Of a stretch of 38,391 bases of DNA, positions 24,582 through 33,245 are shown in pieces. Origin of the DNA: RGIG3528 sp045616485 (GTDB taxonomy: Bacteria; Bacillota; Clostridia; Lachnospirales; Lachnospiraceae); NCBI GenBank assembly GCA_045616485.1, contig JAZLGU010000074.1:1-38391 (forward strand), read 5' to 3'. The translations under genes were made by a program, and so were the position numbers. How positions within the stretch are numbered: position 1 is the first letter of the stretch; each line of letters starts with the position of its first letter. The notes under the pieces were generated by a model that was not told where the DNA came from, searched no databases, and worked only from the letters and a program-made list of their open reading frames with translations.

Positions 24582-25973
24582 TTATTCTGTAGCAGGCGCT
24601 TCTGTTGGCATCACAGGCCTTATTGCCGGCTCGGGACTTGGCGTCGGCTCTATCCCCGGAGCCACCGTAGGCAAAATCAATGGGGTAGGGGCAGGCGTCA
24701 ATGTCGGCTCTATAGTAGGTGGAAGGGTAGGCACCGCTGTAGGTGTGGGTGCCGGAGTATCCGTAGGCGCTACTGTAGGGGTCGGCACCGGAGTATCAGT
24801 AGGCACCGGTGTAGGGGTCGGCTGCAGCTTCAGATAAAACTGGAAGCTGTGAGTCGGTGAATCTATAGTAATAGTTTGAGACTGAGTCGTATAGCCCGGA
24901 GCCTGTATTTCTACTTTTACCTTGCCATACTCCAGCTCTACCGGAGACTGATAATCCACTCTTTGATTGTTTACATAGAGAATTGCTCCTACCGGAGTAA
25001 TATCAAAAGTTACCTTGCTGGTCTGTACAGGGCCTTTTCCGTATTCATATACGTCAAAAACCGTTGTTTTATCACGATTTACCTGCAGTACTTCAGTGCC
25101 CTTATACTTATCCTTGGTAACAGTAACAATGTACTCTCCCTCAGGCACTGTGTAAGTCGCTTTTTCATCAATGGTAAGTGAATATGCAGGGCCAATATCG
25201 ATAGTGCCACCCAAAAAGTCCTGAAAATTGGAAAGGGCAATCTCTCCATGGCCTGTAGTTACTATGAGCTCATAGACATCTGTGCCTTTTCCTCTTACCG
25301 TAAATTTGTCCATGCCTATTAACAGGTCCACCAGCTCAATGCGCCTGTCATTACTTAAAATACAAAGCTTTTCACTGTATTTGTAATTGGCGCCTTTTAC
25401 TGTAATAGTCTGCTTATCCCTGTTGACAGCAGTAATCTCGGCACGGTTTATCTCCCATACCTCTTTATCTCTGCTGCCTGACACTATAACCGTGGCATCC
25501 TCATTCATGGTAAACATAATAAGATCACCGTAAGACAGGGTATTGGCAGTAGTAAGAGCATCAAATTTATTGTAAAAAACTGAAGAGCCTGTATATGCTA
25601 AAACACGCTTTTCTTCGGCCTGAACATCATATATGGTAATAGCCTTCTGATCTGTATCCACAGAATATACCACGCCGTAGATAACAATGGGATCAGGAGC
25701 CGCTGAGGGCTCTGCACTGGGCGATGGAAGCGGTGTAACCGTGGTCACGGGGCCGGTGTCTCTGCCATTTCGTATGACCAAAGTCAGCAAAGTAATGATG
25801 ATAATCAGTGCGCCGGCAATTAGAAAGCCTATTACAGTCTTCTGGTCAGATGGAAGACCGGAGGCTGGCTTAAAATCATCAGTCCTTCCCAGCTTCTCCT
25901 TTTGACGATCGGTACCGTATACACGAGCTTCCTCATAGAGAGAACTATTCTTTTTCTTTTTATTGTTCTCCAA
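24582..25973 (-). CDS. Membrane-anchored PEGA-domain protein with Pro/Thr-rich tail
   Basis: A 463-residue protein with a charged cytoplasmic N-terminus, one membrane helix at about 46-68 (TVIGFLIAGALIIIITLLTL), a short Pro/Ser/Ala linker at 75-93, beta-rich extracytoplasmic domains, and a PEGA-type domain at about 320-385 (VTFDITPVGAILYVNNQRV to VEIQAPGYTTQSQTI). The last 75 residues are a low-complexity tail of PTP, PTDTP, PTVAP and PTPSPEP blocks, probably wall-spanning or disordered. PEGA domains are found in cell-surface and sporulation or signalling proteins; the function here is unknown. It begins three bases after the cca stop, and pgcA follows after 53 bases. Confidence 0.82.
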   Translation of the reverse strand: MENNKKKKNSSLYEEARVYGTDRQKEKLGRTDDFKPASGLPSDQKTVIGFLIAGALIIIITLLTLVIRNGRDTGPVTTVTPLPSPSAEPSAAPDPIVIYGVVYSVDTDQKAITIYDVQAEEKRVLAYTGSSVFYNKFDALTTANTLSYGDLIMFTMNEDATVIVSGSRDKEVWEINRAEITAVNRDKQTITVKGANYKYSEKLCILSNDRRIELVDLLIGMDKFTVRGKGTDVYELIVTTGHGEIALSNFQDFLGGTIDIGPAYSLTIDEKATYTVPEGEYIVTVTKDKYKGTEVLQVNRDKTTVFDVYEYGKGPVQTSKVTFDITPVGAILYVNNQRVDYQSPVELEYGKVKVEIQAPGYTTQSQTITIDSPTHSFQFYLKLQPTPTPVPTDTPVPTPTVAPTDTPAPTPTAVPTLPPTIEPTLTPAPTPLILPTVAPGIEPTPSPEPAIRPVMPTEAPATE

Positions 25974-25976
25974 TTG

Positions 25977-27284
25977 CTATCCTCGCTTTGCTAGCTTTAA
26001 CAAAAAATCTTTTGAATTGGCTTCCGGACTATCTATAACCAGTGTCAAAAACTGATCCAGCATTTTCCCGATACCGGGACCGCTTTCAAAACCTGCTGCT
26101 ATGAGGTCCTGACCATTTATAGCCAAATCTTTAATCTGCACACAGTCACCACGCTTTGTGACGAGCTCCAGGATGTCACTCACTTCTGACACATAAGAAT
26201 CAGATAAGTCCCCATCTGATGTACAAAGCCCATTTTTTATGAGGCTTTCCTGTACCGAGAGCAACATGGGAAAAATATCAACTCCCACATTTTTCATGGC
26301 ACGTCTGACTTCAATATCAGTAATATCAGTCATGTATACTCTGTGCTTTTCAACCAGCTTACCCACTGCATCTCTGGTGTCATTGTCAAACTTGAGCCTG
26401 GTCATAACATTTCTGGCAAGACTCTTAGCCTGACATTCAGAAAAATCAGCAAGAACGCTGTCAGTATATATGGAAAGAAGAATGGCCCATTTTATCTTGA
26501 GCCTGGTCTTCTCATTTAAATCTTTTGTGTATAAATCACTGTCTTTAATGGCAGTAAGGCATCTGTCGGCATAGTCACTGCTCTTACCTTCTATGTCATC
26601 AAATTCCGGTAAAACCACCCGGCTAATGCCCTTTTCATAGGCGTCATGCAGGGAAAACGGATGATCGGACAAAAGAAGCTTACAAAGCTCCACCCTGATC
26701 CTTTCTGCGCTTACTTTGGAAAGATTGGGAGCCTTGTGACCTGCAGCCACGGCTGTGGCCTCATCTATGGAAAAACCAAGCTGAGCTGCAAAACGATAAG
26801 CCCTAAGAATACGAAGAGCATCTTCATTAAAACGCTCCTCAGGGTCACCTACACAGCATATTACCTTTTTCTCCAGGTCATCTATGCCACCGTAGAGATC
26901 CACGATGCCATCGCGGCCATTGGTAGCCATGGCATTTATGGTAAAATCACGACGGGCCAAGTCCTCGGAAAGATTGGGAGTGAACTGTACCTCTTTAGGA
27001 TGACGGCAGTCTTCATATACTCCATCCACCCGGTAGGTGGTCACTTCGTAGCCCTCTCCATCCAGCATAACAGTCACTGTGCCATGCTGAATGCCGGTGT
27101 CTATAGTATGGAAAAACAGCTCTTTTACCTGTAACGGAGTAGCTGAAGTAGTGATATCCCAGTCTCCCGGAGTACGGGAAATAAGAGAATCGCGAACACA
27201 GCCACCCACCGCATAAGCCTCGTATCCGGCCTGCTCCAGAGTGCGTATTATTTGATTGACGTTTCGTGGTATTTTTATAATCAT
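25977..27284 (-). CDS. cca: CCA tRNA nucleotidyltransferase (class II)
   Basis: Adds or repairs the 3' CCA end of tRNAs. The 435-residue product has the nucleotidyltransferase core YAVGGCVRDSLI with catalytic D41 and D43 (GDWDITTSATP), the class II hallmark RRDFTINAMA with LYGGIDDL, and the nucleotide-recognition region EDALRILRAYRFAAQLGF. A C-terminal helical/HD-like portion completes it. Start 27284 is preferred over a 26-codon longer reading that would overlap proS; GGAG lies nine bases before the chosen ATG. The gap to proS is 31 bases. Confidence 0.95.
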   Translation of the reverse strand: MIIKIPRNVNQIIRTLEQAGYEAYAVGGCVRDSLISRTPGDWDITTSATPLQVKELFFHTIDTGIQHGTVTVMLDGEGYEVTTYRVDGVYEDCRHPKEVQFTPNLSEDLARRDFTINAMATNGRDGIVDLYGGIDDLEKKVICCVGDPEERFNEDALRILRAYRFAAQLGFSIDEATAVAAGHKAPNLSKVSAERIRVELCKLLLSDHPFSLHDAYEKGISRVVLPEFDDIEGKSSDYADRCLTAIKDSDLYTKDLNEKTRLKIKWAILLSIYTDSVLADFSECQAKSLARNVMTRLKFDNDTRDAVGKLVEKHRVYMTDITDIEVRRAMKNVGVDIFPMLLSVQESLIKNGLCTSDGDLSDSYVSEVSDILELVTKRGDCVQIKDLAINGQDLIAAGFESGPGIGKMLDQFLTLVIDSPEANSKDFLLKLAKRG

Positions 27285-27315
27285 TACTCTGTCTCCGGGG
27301 CGCCTGTCGGATAAA

Positions 27316-28755
27316 TTAATATGCTTTTCCCCAGTAAACCAGCTTCTTAGCAGGCTTGCCACAGCATACGCATGTCTCCGCTATGCGCTCCTGATCATTA
27401 AATGGCATGCAACGGGATGTAACAGAGAGCTCTGCCTTGATCTGATCTTCACATGCCTGATCCTCACACCACATACCGCGGATAAAGCCGGGCTTGTTGG
27501 CTGCAATATCTTTTAATTCATCGTAATTGTGGGCATCAAATATATGAGCATCACGATGTGCCTTTGCTCTTTCAAACATATCCTTCTGAATAGTAACAAG
27601 AAGCTCTGATACTTTTGTCTCAATCTGATCCAGAGGACACTCAATCTTTTCTCTGGTATCACGGCGAACAAGTACGCACTTGCCTGCTTCAATATCCTTA
27701 GGTCCGATCTCGACACGTACAGGAATACCTCTCATTTCACACTCAGAGAACTTCCAGCCTGGAGACTTGTCTGAAGAATCAAGCTTGGTACGAGCCACCT
27801 TGCCCAGTCGGTCACAGAGAGCCTGGGCTGTCTCCATAACGCCTTCCTTTTTCTGCATAATAGGAATAACACAGACCTGTGTAGGTGCTACACGTGGAGG
27901 AAGCACCAGACCTGAATCATCACCATGTACCATGATAATGGCACCAATCAGACGGGTAGTCATGCCCCAGGAAGTCTGATAGCAGTACTGAAGGTGATTC
28001 TCGTTATCTGTATACTGAATATCAAAAGCTTTAGCAAAACCATTGCCGAAATTGTGGGAAGTACCGGACTGGAGAGCCTTACCATCGTGCATAAGAGCCT
28101 CGATAGTATAGGTAGCCTCTGCACCTGCAAACTTCTCTTTTTCAGTCTTCTGTCCACGAACAACAGGCATAGCCAGTACTTCTTCACAGAAATCTGCATA
28201 GAGATTCAGCATCTGGACTGTACGTGCCTCTGCCTCCTCTGCTGTAGCGTGAATGGTATGGCCTTCTTGCCATAAGAACTCACGGGAACGAAGGAATGGT
28301 CTGGTCTCCTTCTCCCAACGTACTACTGAGCACCACTGATTGTATACCTTAGGCAGATCTCTGTAGGACTGAATAAGATTCTTGTAAAAATCGCAGAAAA
28401 GAGTCTCGGATGTAGGACGTACGCAAAGTCTCTCCTGGAGAGGCTGCAGGCCACCATGAGTCACCCATGCCACTTCAGGTGCAAAGCCCTCTACGTGATC
28501 CTTTTCCTTCTCAAGAAGGCTCTCCGGAATAAACATGGGCATGTAAACATTCTGTACGCCTGTAGCTTTAAATCTGGCATCCAGCTCCTTCTGAATATTC
28601 TCCCAGATAGCGTAGCCATCCGGCTTAATTATCATACAACCCTTAACAGATGAGTAATCAATAAGCTCTGCTTTCTTAACAACGTCAGTGTACCACTGGG
28701 CAAAATCCACCTCCATGGAGGTAATTTCTTCTACTAATTTTTTATCGTTTGCCAT
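27316..28755 (-). CDS. proS: Prolyl-tRNA synthetase, type 3 (archaeal/eukaryote-like)
   Basis: Class II aminoacyl-tRNA synthetase. The 479-residue protein lacks the insertion (editing) domain of the long bacterial form. Class II motifs: motif 2 around VVRWEKETRPFLRSREFLWQEGHTIHA and motif 3 in GDDSGLVLPPRVAPTQV; the C-terminal extra domain has cysteines (CEDQACEDQ, CVCCGKPAKK) and ends in the typical aromatic tail KLVYWGKAY. The RBS AAGGAG precedes the ATG. It is the first gene of the eight-gene operon ending with cdaR, driven by a strong promoter at 28807-28835. No T-box leader was seen in the 50-base untranslated region. Confidence 0.96.
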   Translation of the reverse strand: MANDKKLVEEITSMEVDFAQWYTDVVKKAELIDYSSVKGCMIIKPDGYAIWENIQKELDARFKATGVQNVYMPMFIPESLLEKEKDHVEGFAPEVAWVTHGGLQPLQERLCVRPTSETLFCDFYKNLIQSYRDLPKVYNQWCSVVRWEKETRPFLRSREFLWQEGHTIHATAEEAEARTVQMLNLYADFCEEVLAMPVVRGQKTEKEKFAGAEATYTIEALMHDGKALQSGTSHNFGNGFAKAFDIQYTDNENHLQYCYQTSWGMTTRLIGAIIMVHGDDSGLVLPPRVAPTQVCVIPIMQKKEGVMETAQALCDRLGKVARTKLDSSDKSPGWKFSECEMRGIPVRVEIGPKDIEAGKCVLVRRDTREKIECPLDQIETKVSELLVTIQKDMFERAKAHRDAHIFDAHNYDELKDIAANKPGFIRGMWCEDQACEDQIKAELSVTSRCMPFNDQERIAETCVCCGKPAKKLVYWGKAY

Positions 28756-28806
28756 AGGAAAATCTCCTTACATATATAGTTATCCTAATATAGTCATACA
28801 TAGTAT

Positions 28807-28835
28807 ATAATATGCCAGAACCCCTATTTTGTCAA
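28807..28835 (-). promoter_or_regulatory. Sigma-A promoter of the proS-to-cdaR operon
   Basis: Minus strand: perfect TTGACA (28830-28835), 17-base spacer, TATTAT (28807-28812). It is about 50 bases upstream of the proS start. Confidence 0.85.
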
Positions 28836-28878
28836 GGAAAAGACAATGCCCCTCATGTTTTACACGGTTTCTCGTTTG

Positions 28879-28912
28879 TAAAAAAAGGGTTGCCGCTATT
28901 TGCTGCAACCCT
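28879..28912 (-). terminator. Hairpin terminator, probably of the malQ-glgP transcript
   Basis: Minus strand: AGGGTTGC pairs with GCAACCCT (28905-28912 and 28886-28893) around an 11-base loop and is followed by a run of T. It lies about 200 bases after the glgP stop, beyond the inverted-repeat element at 28916-29099. Confidence 0.75.
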
Positions 28913-28915
28913 ATC

Positions 28916-29099
28916 GTTACTATTCACAGTCTGTCCGAGCTCATTCATAGCCCCTTCCGTGCAAGCACGTAAGTCGCGCTTCGCGCTTATGGACTATTTC
29001 ATGAAGACTCGTACAGCCTTTACAGTTTAATCCATGTATTTGTCAGCCATTAAGCAAGCTTATGTCTGCCTAATACATGGATTAACTGTGAATAGTAAC
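28916..29099. repeat. 184-bp inverted-repeat element between glgP and its terminator
   Basis: GTTACTATTCACAGT (28916-28930) is matched by its exact inverse ACTGTGAATAGTAAC (29085-29099). Near the right end a second, 14-bp hairpin stem, TTAATCCATGTATT (29027-29040) with AATACATGGATTAA (29072-29085), overlaps it. The 96 bases between the left arm and that stem contain small hairpins (GTGC-AA-GCAC; CGCG-CTT-CGCG) but no credible gene. It would lie in the 3' untranslated region of glgP and is probably a non-autonomous repeat; another copy is not present in this window. Confidence 0.6.
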
Positions 29100-29115
29100 A
29101 CCCTATCATCATATT

Positions 29116-31464
29116 TTATTTTGTCATCCAGATCTCATCTGTGTAATTCTTGATGGTACGATCTGATGAGAACTTACCGGCATTGGCTACATTGATAAGA
29201 GCTTTCTTACCAAATGCGAGTCTGTCCGTATAGTCACGGTTTGCGCGGAGTTTCGCTTCCACGTAAGAATCGAAATCCGCAAAGATGAAGTAGTGATCAG
29301 GCTTATGCCAGGAAGCCCCATCCAGAAGAGAGGTATAAAGCTCCTTAAACATACCTGTATCACCATCAGAGAATGTGCCATCCACGAGGGAGTCAACCAC
29401 TCTCTTAAGGCGCTTATTGCTATTGTAGATATCTCTCGAGCAGTAATTATTTCTCTTAAGCTCTTCGATCTCCTCTACACGCTTACCGAAAATATAGTTA
29501 TTTTCCTCGCCGGCTTCTTCTACGATTTCTACGTTGGCACCATCATATGTTCCGAGTGTAACGGCACCGTTTAACATAAGCTTCATATTACCGGTACCTG
29601 AAGCCTCTGTGCCTGCTGTAGAAATCTGCTCGGAAATATCTGCCGCAGTAACCAGGCGTTCAGCATAGGATACGTTGTAATTTTGTACAAATACCACCTT
29701 AAGAAGTTTGGACACTTCAGGATCGTTATCAATCATTTTGGCAATCTCATTGATAAACTTGATAATGCCCTTTGCTCTGAAATATCCAGGAGCTGCCTTG
29801 GCACCAAAAATGAAGCACATAGGCTGGAAATTCTTGATGGAGCCGTCCTTGATACCATAATAAATATCCAGGATAGAGAAGGCATTTAAAAGCTGTCTCT
29901 TATACTCGTGAAGTCTCTTGATCTGAATATCGTAGATGAAGGAAGGATCAATCTTTACACCCTCCTTTGCCTCAATGTATTCAGCCAACTGCTGCTTCTT
30001 GATAGCCTTTATCTCATTGAACTGCTTTACTTTCTCTGTGTCGCCTGCAAGAGACTCCAGCTTTTTCAGCTTGGTCAGATCTGTCACCCAGTCGGCGCCA
30101 ATATTCTCGGTAATAAAGCCGGAAAGCTCCATATTGCAGAGTGCCAGCCATCTACGCTGTGTAATGCCGTTTGTCTTATTGTTGAAACGCTCAGGATAAA
30201 TAGCATACCACTCTTTAAGAGCGTCATTTTTCAGAATATCTGTATGGATAGCCGCAACACCATTTGTGGAATGAGATGCAAATATAGCCATACGAGCCAT
30301 ATGTACAAGACCATTGTCGATGATGTTGTACTGATTTATATCATAGCCCTTAAGATCTGTCTTTTTAAGCTCACGAACAAGCTGTCTCTGAATAGCCGCA
30401 ATATACTTGTACACCTCAGGAATCAGAGCCTTTACCAGCTTCACATCCCATTTTTCCAGAGCCTCAGCCATAATGGTGTGATTGGTATAGGCAAAAGTCT
30501 TTCTGGCAATGCGGAATGCCTTTGCAAAGGTAAGCCCTTCCTCTTCCACCAGAATTCTGATAAATTCAGGAATAGCAATGGTAGGATGAGTATCATTCAG
30601 CTGAATAGCGTACTTATCAGAGAATTTATTGAAGTTATTTCCATTTTCCTTTTTAAAGGTACGAATCATATCCTTAAGAGACGCACTGGAGAAAAAGTAC
30701 TGCTGCTTAAGTCGAAGGAGCTTACCGTTTTTAGTGGAATCATTAGGATAGAGCACAGCGGAAATAGCAAAAGCATTGGTTCTGTCAGATGCTTCTTTTA
30801 CATACTCCTGGTCATTAAAGAGATCAAATTTGAACTCTTCTACAGGCTCTGCCTGCCAAAGTCTAAGCATATTGATCTTTTTCCCACCGTAGCTGATAAC
30901 AGGCATATCATAAGGTACTGCATATACAGCAGAATCCTTGAAGTTAACTACTACCTTATCCTCATCATGGCGAATGGACCATGGATCACCATACTTTGTC
31001 CAGTCATCCGGCTCTTCTGCCTGGAAGCCATCCTTAAAGAACTGCTTGAAAAGGCCGTATTTGTAACGAATGCCATAACCGTTCAGATTGATGCCATTGG
31101 TAGCACCGGAATCAAGGAAGCAGGCTGCAAGTCTGCCCAAGCCGCCGTTACCAAGAGCAGGATCCTCAATGTCCTCCAGCTCTCTGGTATTTCTCTTGTA
31201 TTCATCCATAAGCTCTGTGTAGCTGCTAAGAAGGCCCATGTTTAAAAGATTGTTGTAAGTCATACGGCCGATAAGGAACTCTGCGGAGAGGTAAGCTACG
31301 CGCTTGCCCTTTGCTTCCTTGGCTTTTTCAGTGAAATCATAGCCGATTTCATTCATGGCAGACTTGCCCACCGCATTATACAACTCCTTGGTATCTGCAG
31401 TCGCTACAGTCTTACCATAGTCAAGCTTAAGAATATCTTCAACATTTTTCTTAAAATTACTCAT
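29116..31464 (-). CDS. glgP: Glycogen/maltodextrin phosphorylase
   Basis: Cleaves alpha-1,4-glucans with phosphate to give glucose-1-phosphate, using PLP. The 782-residue protein has the family motifs EDPALGNGGLGRLAACFLDS, NDTHPTIAIPEF, IKRLHEYKRQLLN and the PLP-lysine segment EASGTGNMKLMLNGA with TLGTYDGANVE. It is slightly shorter than the typical 800-830 residues, mostly by compact loops, and looks intact. RBS AGGAG lies upstream of the ATG. It starts 30 bases after malQ; the two act together on maltodextrins and glycogen. A long antisense reading frame inside it is a shadow. Confidence 0.96.
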   Translation of the reverse strand: MSNFKKNVEDILKLDYGKTVATADTKELYNAVGKSAMNEIGYDFTEKAKEAKGKRVAYLSAEFLIGRMTYNNLLNMGLLSSYTELMDEYKRNTRELEDIEDPALGNGGLGRLAACFLDSGATNGINLNGYGIRYKYGLFKQFFKDGFQAEEPDDWTKYGDPWSIRHDEDKVVVNFKDSAVYAVPYDMPVISYGGKKINMLRLWQAEPVEEFKFDLFNDQEYVKEASDRTNAFAISAVLYPNDSTKNGKLLRLKQQYFFSSASLKDMIRTFKKENGNNFNKFSDKYAIQLNDTHPTIAIPEFIRILVEEEGLTFAKAFRIARKTFAYTNHTIMAEALEKWDVKLVKALIPEVYKYIAAIQRQLVRELKKTDLKGYDINQYNIIDNGLVHMARMAIFASHSTNGVAAIHTDILKNDALKEWYAIYPERFNNKTNGITQRRWLALCNMELSGFITENIGADWVTDLTKLKKLESLAGDTEKVKQFNEIKAIKKQQLAEYIEAKEGVKIDPSFIYDIQIKRLHEYKRQLLNAFSILDIYYGIKDGSIKNFQPMCFIFGAKAAPGYFRAKGIIKFINEIAKMIDNDPEVSKLLKVVFVQNYNVSYAERLVTAADISEQISTAGTEASGTGNMKLMLNGAVTLGTYDGANVEIVEEAGEENNYIFGKRVEEIEELKRNNYCSRDIYNSNKRLKRVVDSLVDGTFSDGDTGMFKELYTSLLDGASWHKPDHYFIFADFDSYVEAKLRANRDYTDRLAFGKKALINVANAGKFSSDRTIKNYTDEIWMTK

Positions 31465-31494
31465 GCTTATATTTTCTCCTATTATTGTGTAATA

Positions 31495-33000
31495 TTACAG
31501 CCTTCCGTAAAGCTCTGCCATCTCATGATAATAGTCAGTGTCAATGGACTTAAGCTGTTCATCTGTCACTCTCCACTTCCAGTTGTCTCCCAGAGTAGAT
31601 GGGAAGTTGATGCGGGCACTGTTATCCAGTCCCAGCAGGTCCTGTACAGGGATAATGGCTACCCTGCCGATAGAAGCAAAGGCTGCTCTTATCATAGTAG
31701 CGGGAAGCTTTTCTGCATCTGCAGCATTGTAGTACTTAACAAGTCTCTGAATCTGCTCCCAGCTGCAGCCTTTAAGCGCTCCCACCAGAGTTTCGTTATC
31801 ATGAGTACCTGTATAAACTATAATATTTTCATTCTTATAGTTATGAGGCAGGTACTGGCTGTCCGGCTCTGCATTCAGGGCAAATTCCAGAATCTTCATG
31901 CCCGGATAACCGTTTTTATCAATCAGATCCTGAACAGGCTTGGTAAGTACTCCCAGGTCCTCTGCAATAAGCTTGGTATCAGGGAGCTCTTTATTGATCA
32001 TATCAGTAAGCTTTTTACCGGGGCCCTGTATCCATGCGCCTTCAACTGCTGTTGGGCAGGATGCGGGGATAGACCAGTAGTTAACCACACCGATAAAATG
32101 ATCTATGCGTACCACATCATAGTGATATCCGCAGGAATTCATACGCTCTGCCCACCAGGCAAAGCCATCTTTTTCCATCACATCCCAGCGGTAGAGGGGA
32201 TTGCCCCAGCGCTGACCTGTGGCGGAGAAAAGATCCGGTGGAACTCCTGCTATATTTATAGGCTCTAAATCCTCGTCCAGCTCGAAAAGATCAGGATGTA
32301 CCCATACATCTGCTGAGTCCATGGAAACATAAAGAGGAATGTCGCCAATAATTTCTATCTCTTTGGAATTCACATAATTTTTAAGAGCTGTCCACTGCTC
32401 GTCAAATTTAAACTGAAGGAATTCCCAGAAGTCAATCTCTGCGGAAAGAAGCTTCTTATATCTGGTAACAGCGCTTTTTTCACGCTTTTTAATATCTGAA
32501 TCCCACTCCTGCCATGCCTTGCCACCGAAGTGATTTTTCAAAGACATGTAAAAAGAGTAGTCAGCCAGCCAGTAGCTGTTATCCGCCTGGAATTTTTTAA
32601 AAGCCTTGCTGGTCTTATGGGAAGACTTCTCAAAGGCTGAACGAAGAATCCTGAAGCGGTTCTCATAAATGGCAGCATAGTCTATATAAGAAGAACTGGT
32701 GCCCCAGTATCCGCTCTCGACTTCCTCTTTTGTCAGAAGGCCCTCTTCAATAAGAAGGTCCAGATCGATAAAGTAAGGATTACCTGCAAAGGCCGAGAAA
32801 GCCTGATACGGGCTGTCGCCATAGCTGGTAGGACCTATGGGCAGGACCTGCCAATACCTGGCGCCGTAATTCTTCGCGAAATCTGCGAACTCATATGCAC
32901 TTTTTCCCAGGGTGCCGATACCGTATGGAGACGGTAAAGATGTAATAGGCATCAAAAGACCTGCGCCCCTTGAAAGCTGTTGTTTTTTACTTACTGGCAT
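31495..33000 (-). CDS. malQ: 4-alpha-glucanotransferase (amylomaltase)
   Basis: GH77 enzyme that disproportionates maltodextrins, giving longer chains for GlgP. The 501-residue protein has the family start RGAGLLMPITSLPSPYGIGTLG, the nucleophile region YDVVRIDHFIGVVNYW, the acid/base region LIAEDLGVLT, and the third acidic site YTGTHDNETLVGAL. Start 33000 is chosen over a longer frame because GGAGG lies six bases upstream and the longer frame runs through the promoter. First gene of the malQ-glgP operon, controlled by the promoter at 33064-33092 and probably by the palindrome at 33036-33055. Confidence 0.95.
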   Translation of the reverse strand: MPVSKKQQLSRGAGLLMPITSLPSPYGIGTLGKSAYEFADFAKNYGARYWQVLPIGPTSYGDSPYQAFSAFAGNPYFIDLDLLIEEGLLTKEEVESGYWGTSSSYIDYAAIYENRFRILRSAFEKSSHKTSKAFKKFQADNSYWLADYSFYMSLKNHFGGKAWQEWDSDIKKREKSAVTRYKKLLSAEIDFWEFLQFKFDEQWTALKNYVNSKEIEIIGDIPLYVSMDSADVWVHPDLFELDEDLEPINIAGVPPDLFSATGQRWGNPLYRWDVMEKDGFAWWAERMNSCGYHYDVVRIDHFIGVVNYWSIPASCPTAVEGAWIQGPGKKLTDMINKELPDTKLIAEDLGVLTKPVQDLIDKNGYPGMKILEFALNAEPDSQYLPHNYKNENIIVYTGTHDNETLVGALKGCSWEQIQRLVKYYNAADAEKLPATMIRAAFASIGRVAIIPVQDLLGLDNSARINFPSTLGDNWKWRVTDEQLKSIDTDYYHEMAELYGRL

Positions 33001-33035
33001 AATAAGCCTCCAAAAATTATGTTCTTCTCCTAAAA

Positions 33036-33055
33036 TTTTCGAATATTTTCGAAAA
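33036..33055 (-). promoter_or_regulatory. Palindromic operator candidate at the malQ start site
   Basis: TTTTCGAATATTTTCGAAAA on the plus strand: half-sites TTTTCGAA and TTCGAAAA separated by four bases. It lies 8 bases downstream of the malQ -10 box, across the expected transcription start, where a LacI/GalR-type repressor such as MalR would block transcription. The regulator is inferred; no regulator gene is in the window. Confidence 0.6.
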
Positions 33056-33063
33056 CTGAAATT

Positions 33064-33092
33064 ATAATACATTAATTCCAAAGGTGTGTCAA
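33064..33092 (-). promoter_or_regulatory. Sigma-A promoter of malQ-glgP
   Basis: Minus strand: perfect TTGACA (33087-33092), 17-base spacer, TATTAT (33064-33069). Confidence 0.88.
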
Positions 33093-33172
33093 GAAAAAAT
33101 ATGTAAAAAAAGTAAGTATTAATAAAATTTCCACTTTTCCATAAAGGACCCGGCGGTTTTATAGACTTTTTC

Positions 33173-33201
33173 TTTACTTTGCTTATTTTCAGGCTTATAA
33201 T
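33173..33201 (+). promoter_or_regulatory. Promoter of murC
   Basis: TTTACT (33173-33178), 17-base spacer, perfect TATAAT (33196-33201), 45 bases upstream of the murC start. It is divergent from the malQ promoter, about 80 bases away. Confidence 0.75.
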
Positions 33202-33245
33202 GATACAAAATTCGTTTTCAACTATTAATAGGAAAGAGAGTCAAA

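Noticed and set aside
24571..24837. A Gly/Val-repeat plus-strand frame
   Set aside because: It is the antisense reading of the Pro/Thr-rich tail of the PEGA-domain protein.
27285..27362. Longer cca reading starting at 27362
   Set aside because: The first 26 codons overlap the end of proS and are unlike the family; the ATG at 27284 has a proper ribosome-binding site.
28756..28806. T-box riboswitch before proS, and likewise before thrC and hisC
   Set aside because: No T-box sequence (such as TGGNACCGCG) or specifier stem was found; the proS leader is only about 50 bases.
28812..29030. A 72-codon plus-strand frame in the proS-glgP gap
   Set aside because: It crosses a promoter, a terminator and an inverted repeat, and has no homology that I recognise.
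29908..31245. A 445-codon plus-strand frame
   Set aside because: It lies wholly antisense to glgP, whose motifs are clear; no ribosome-binding site and no recognisable domain.
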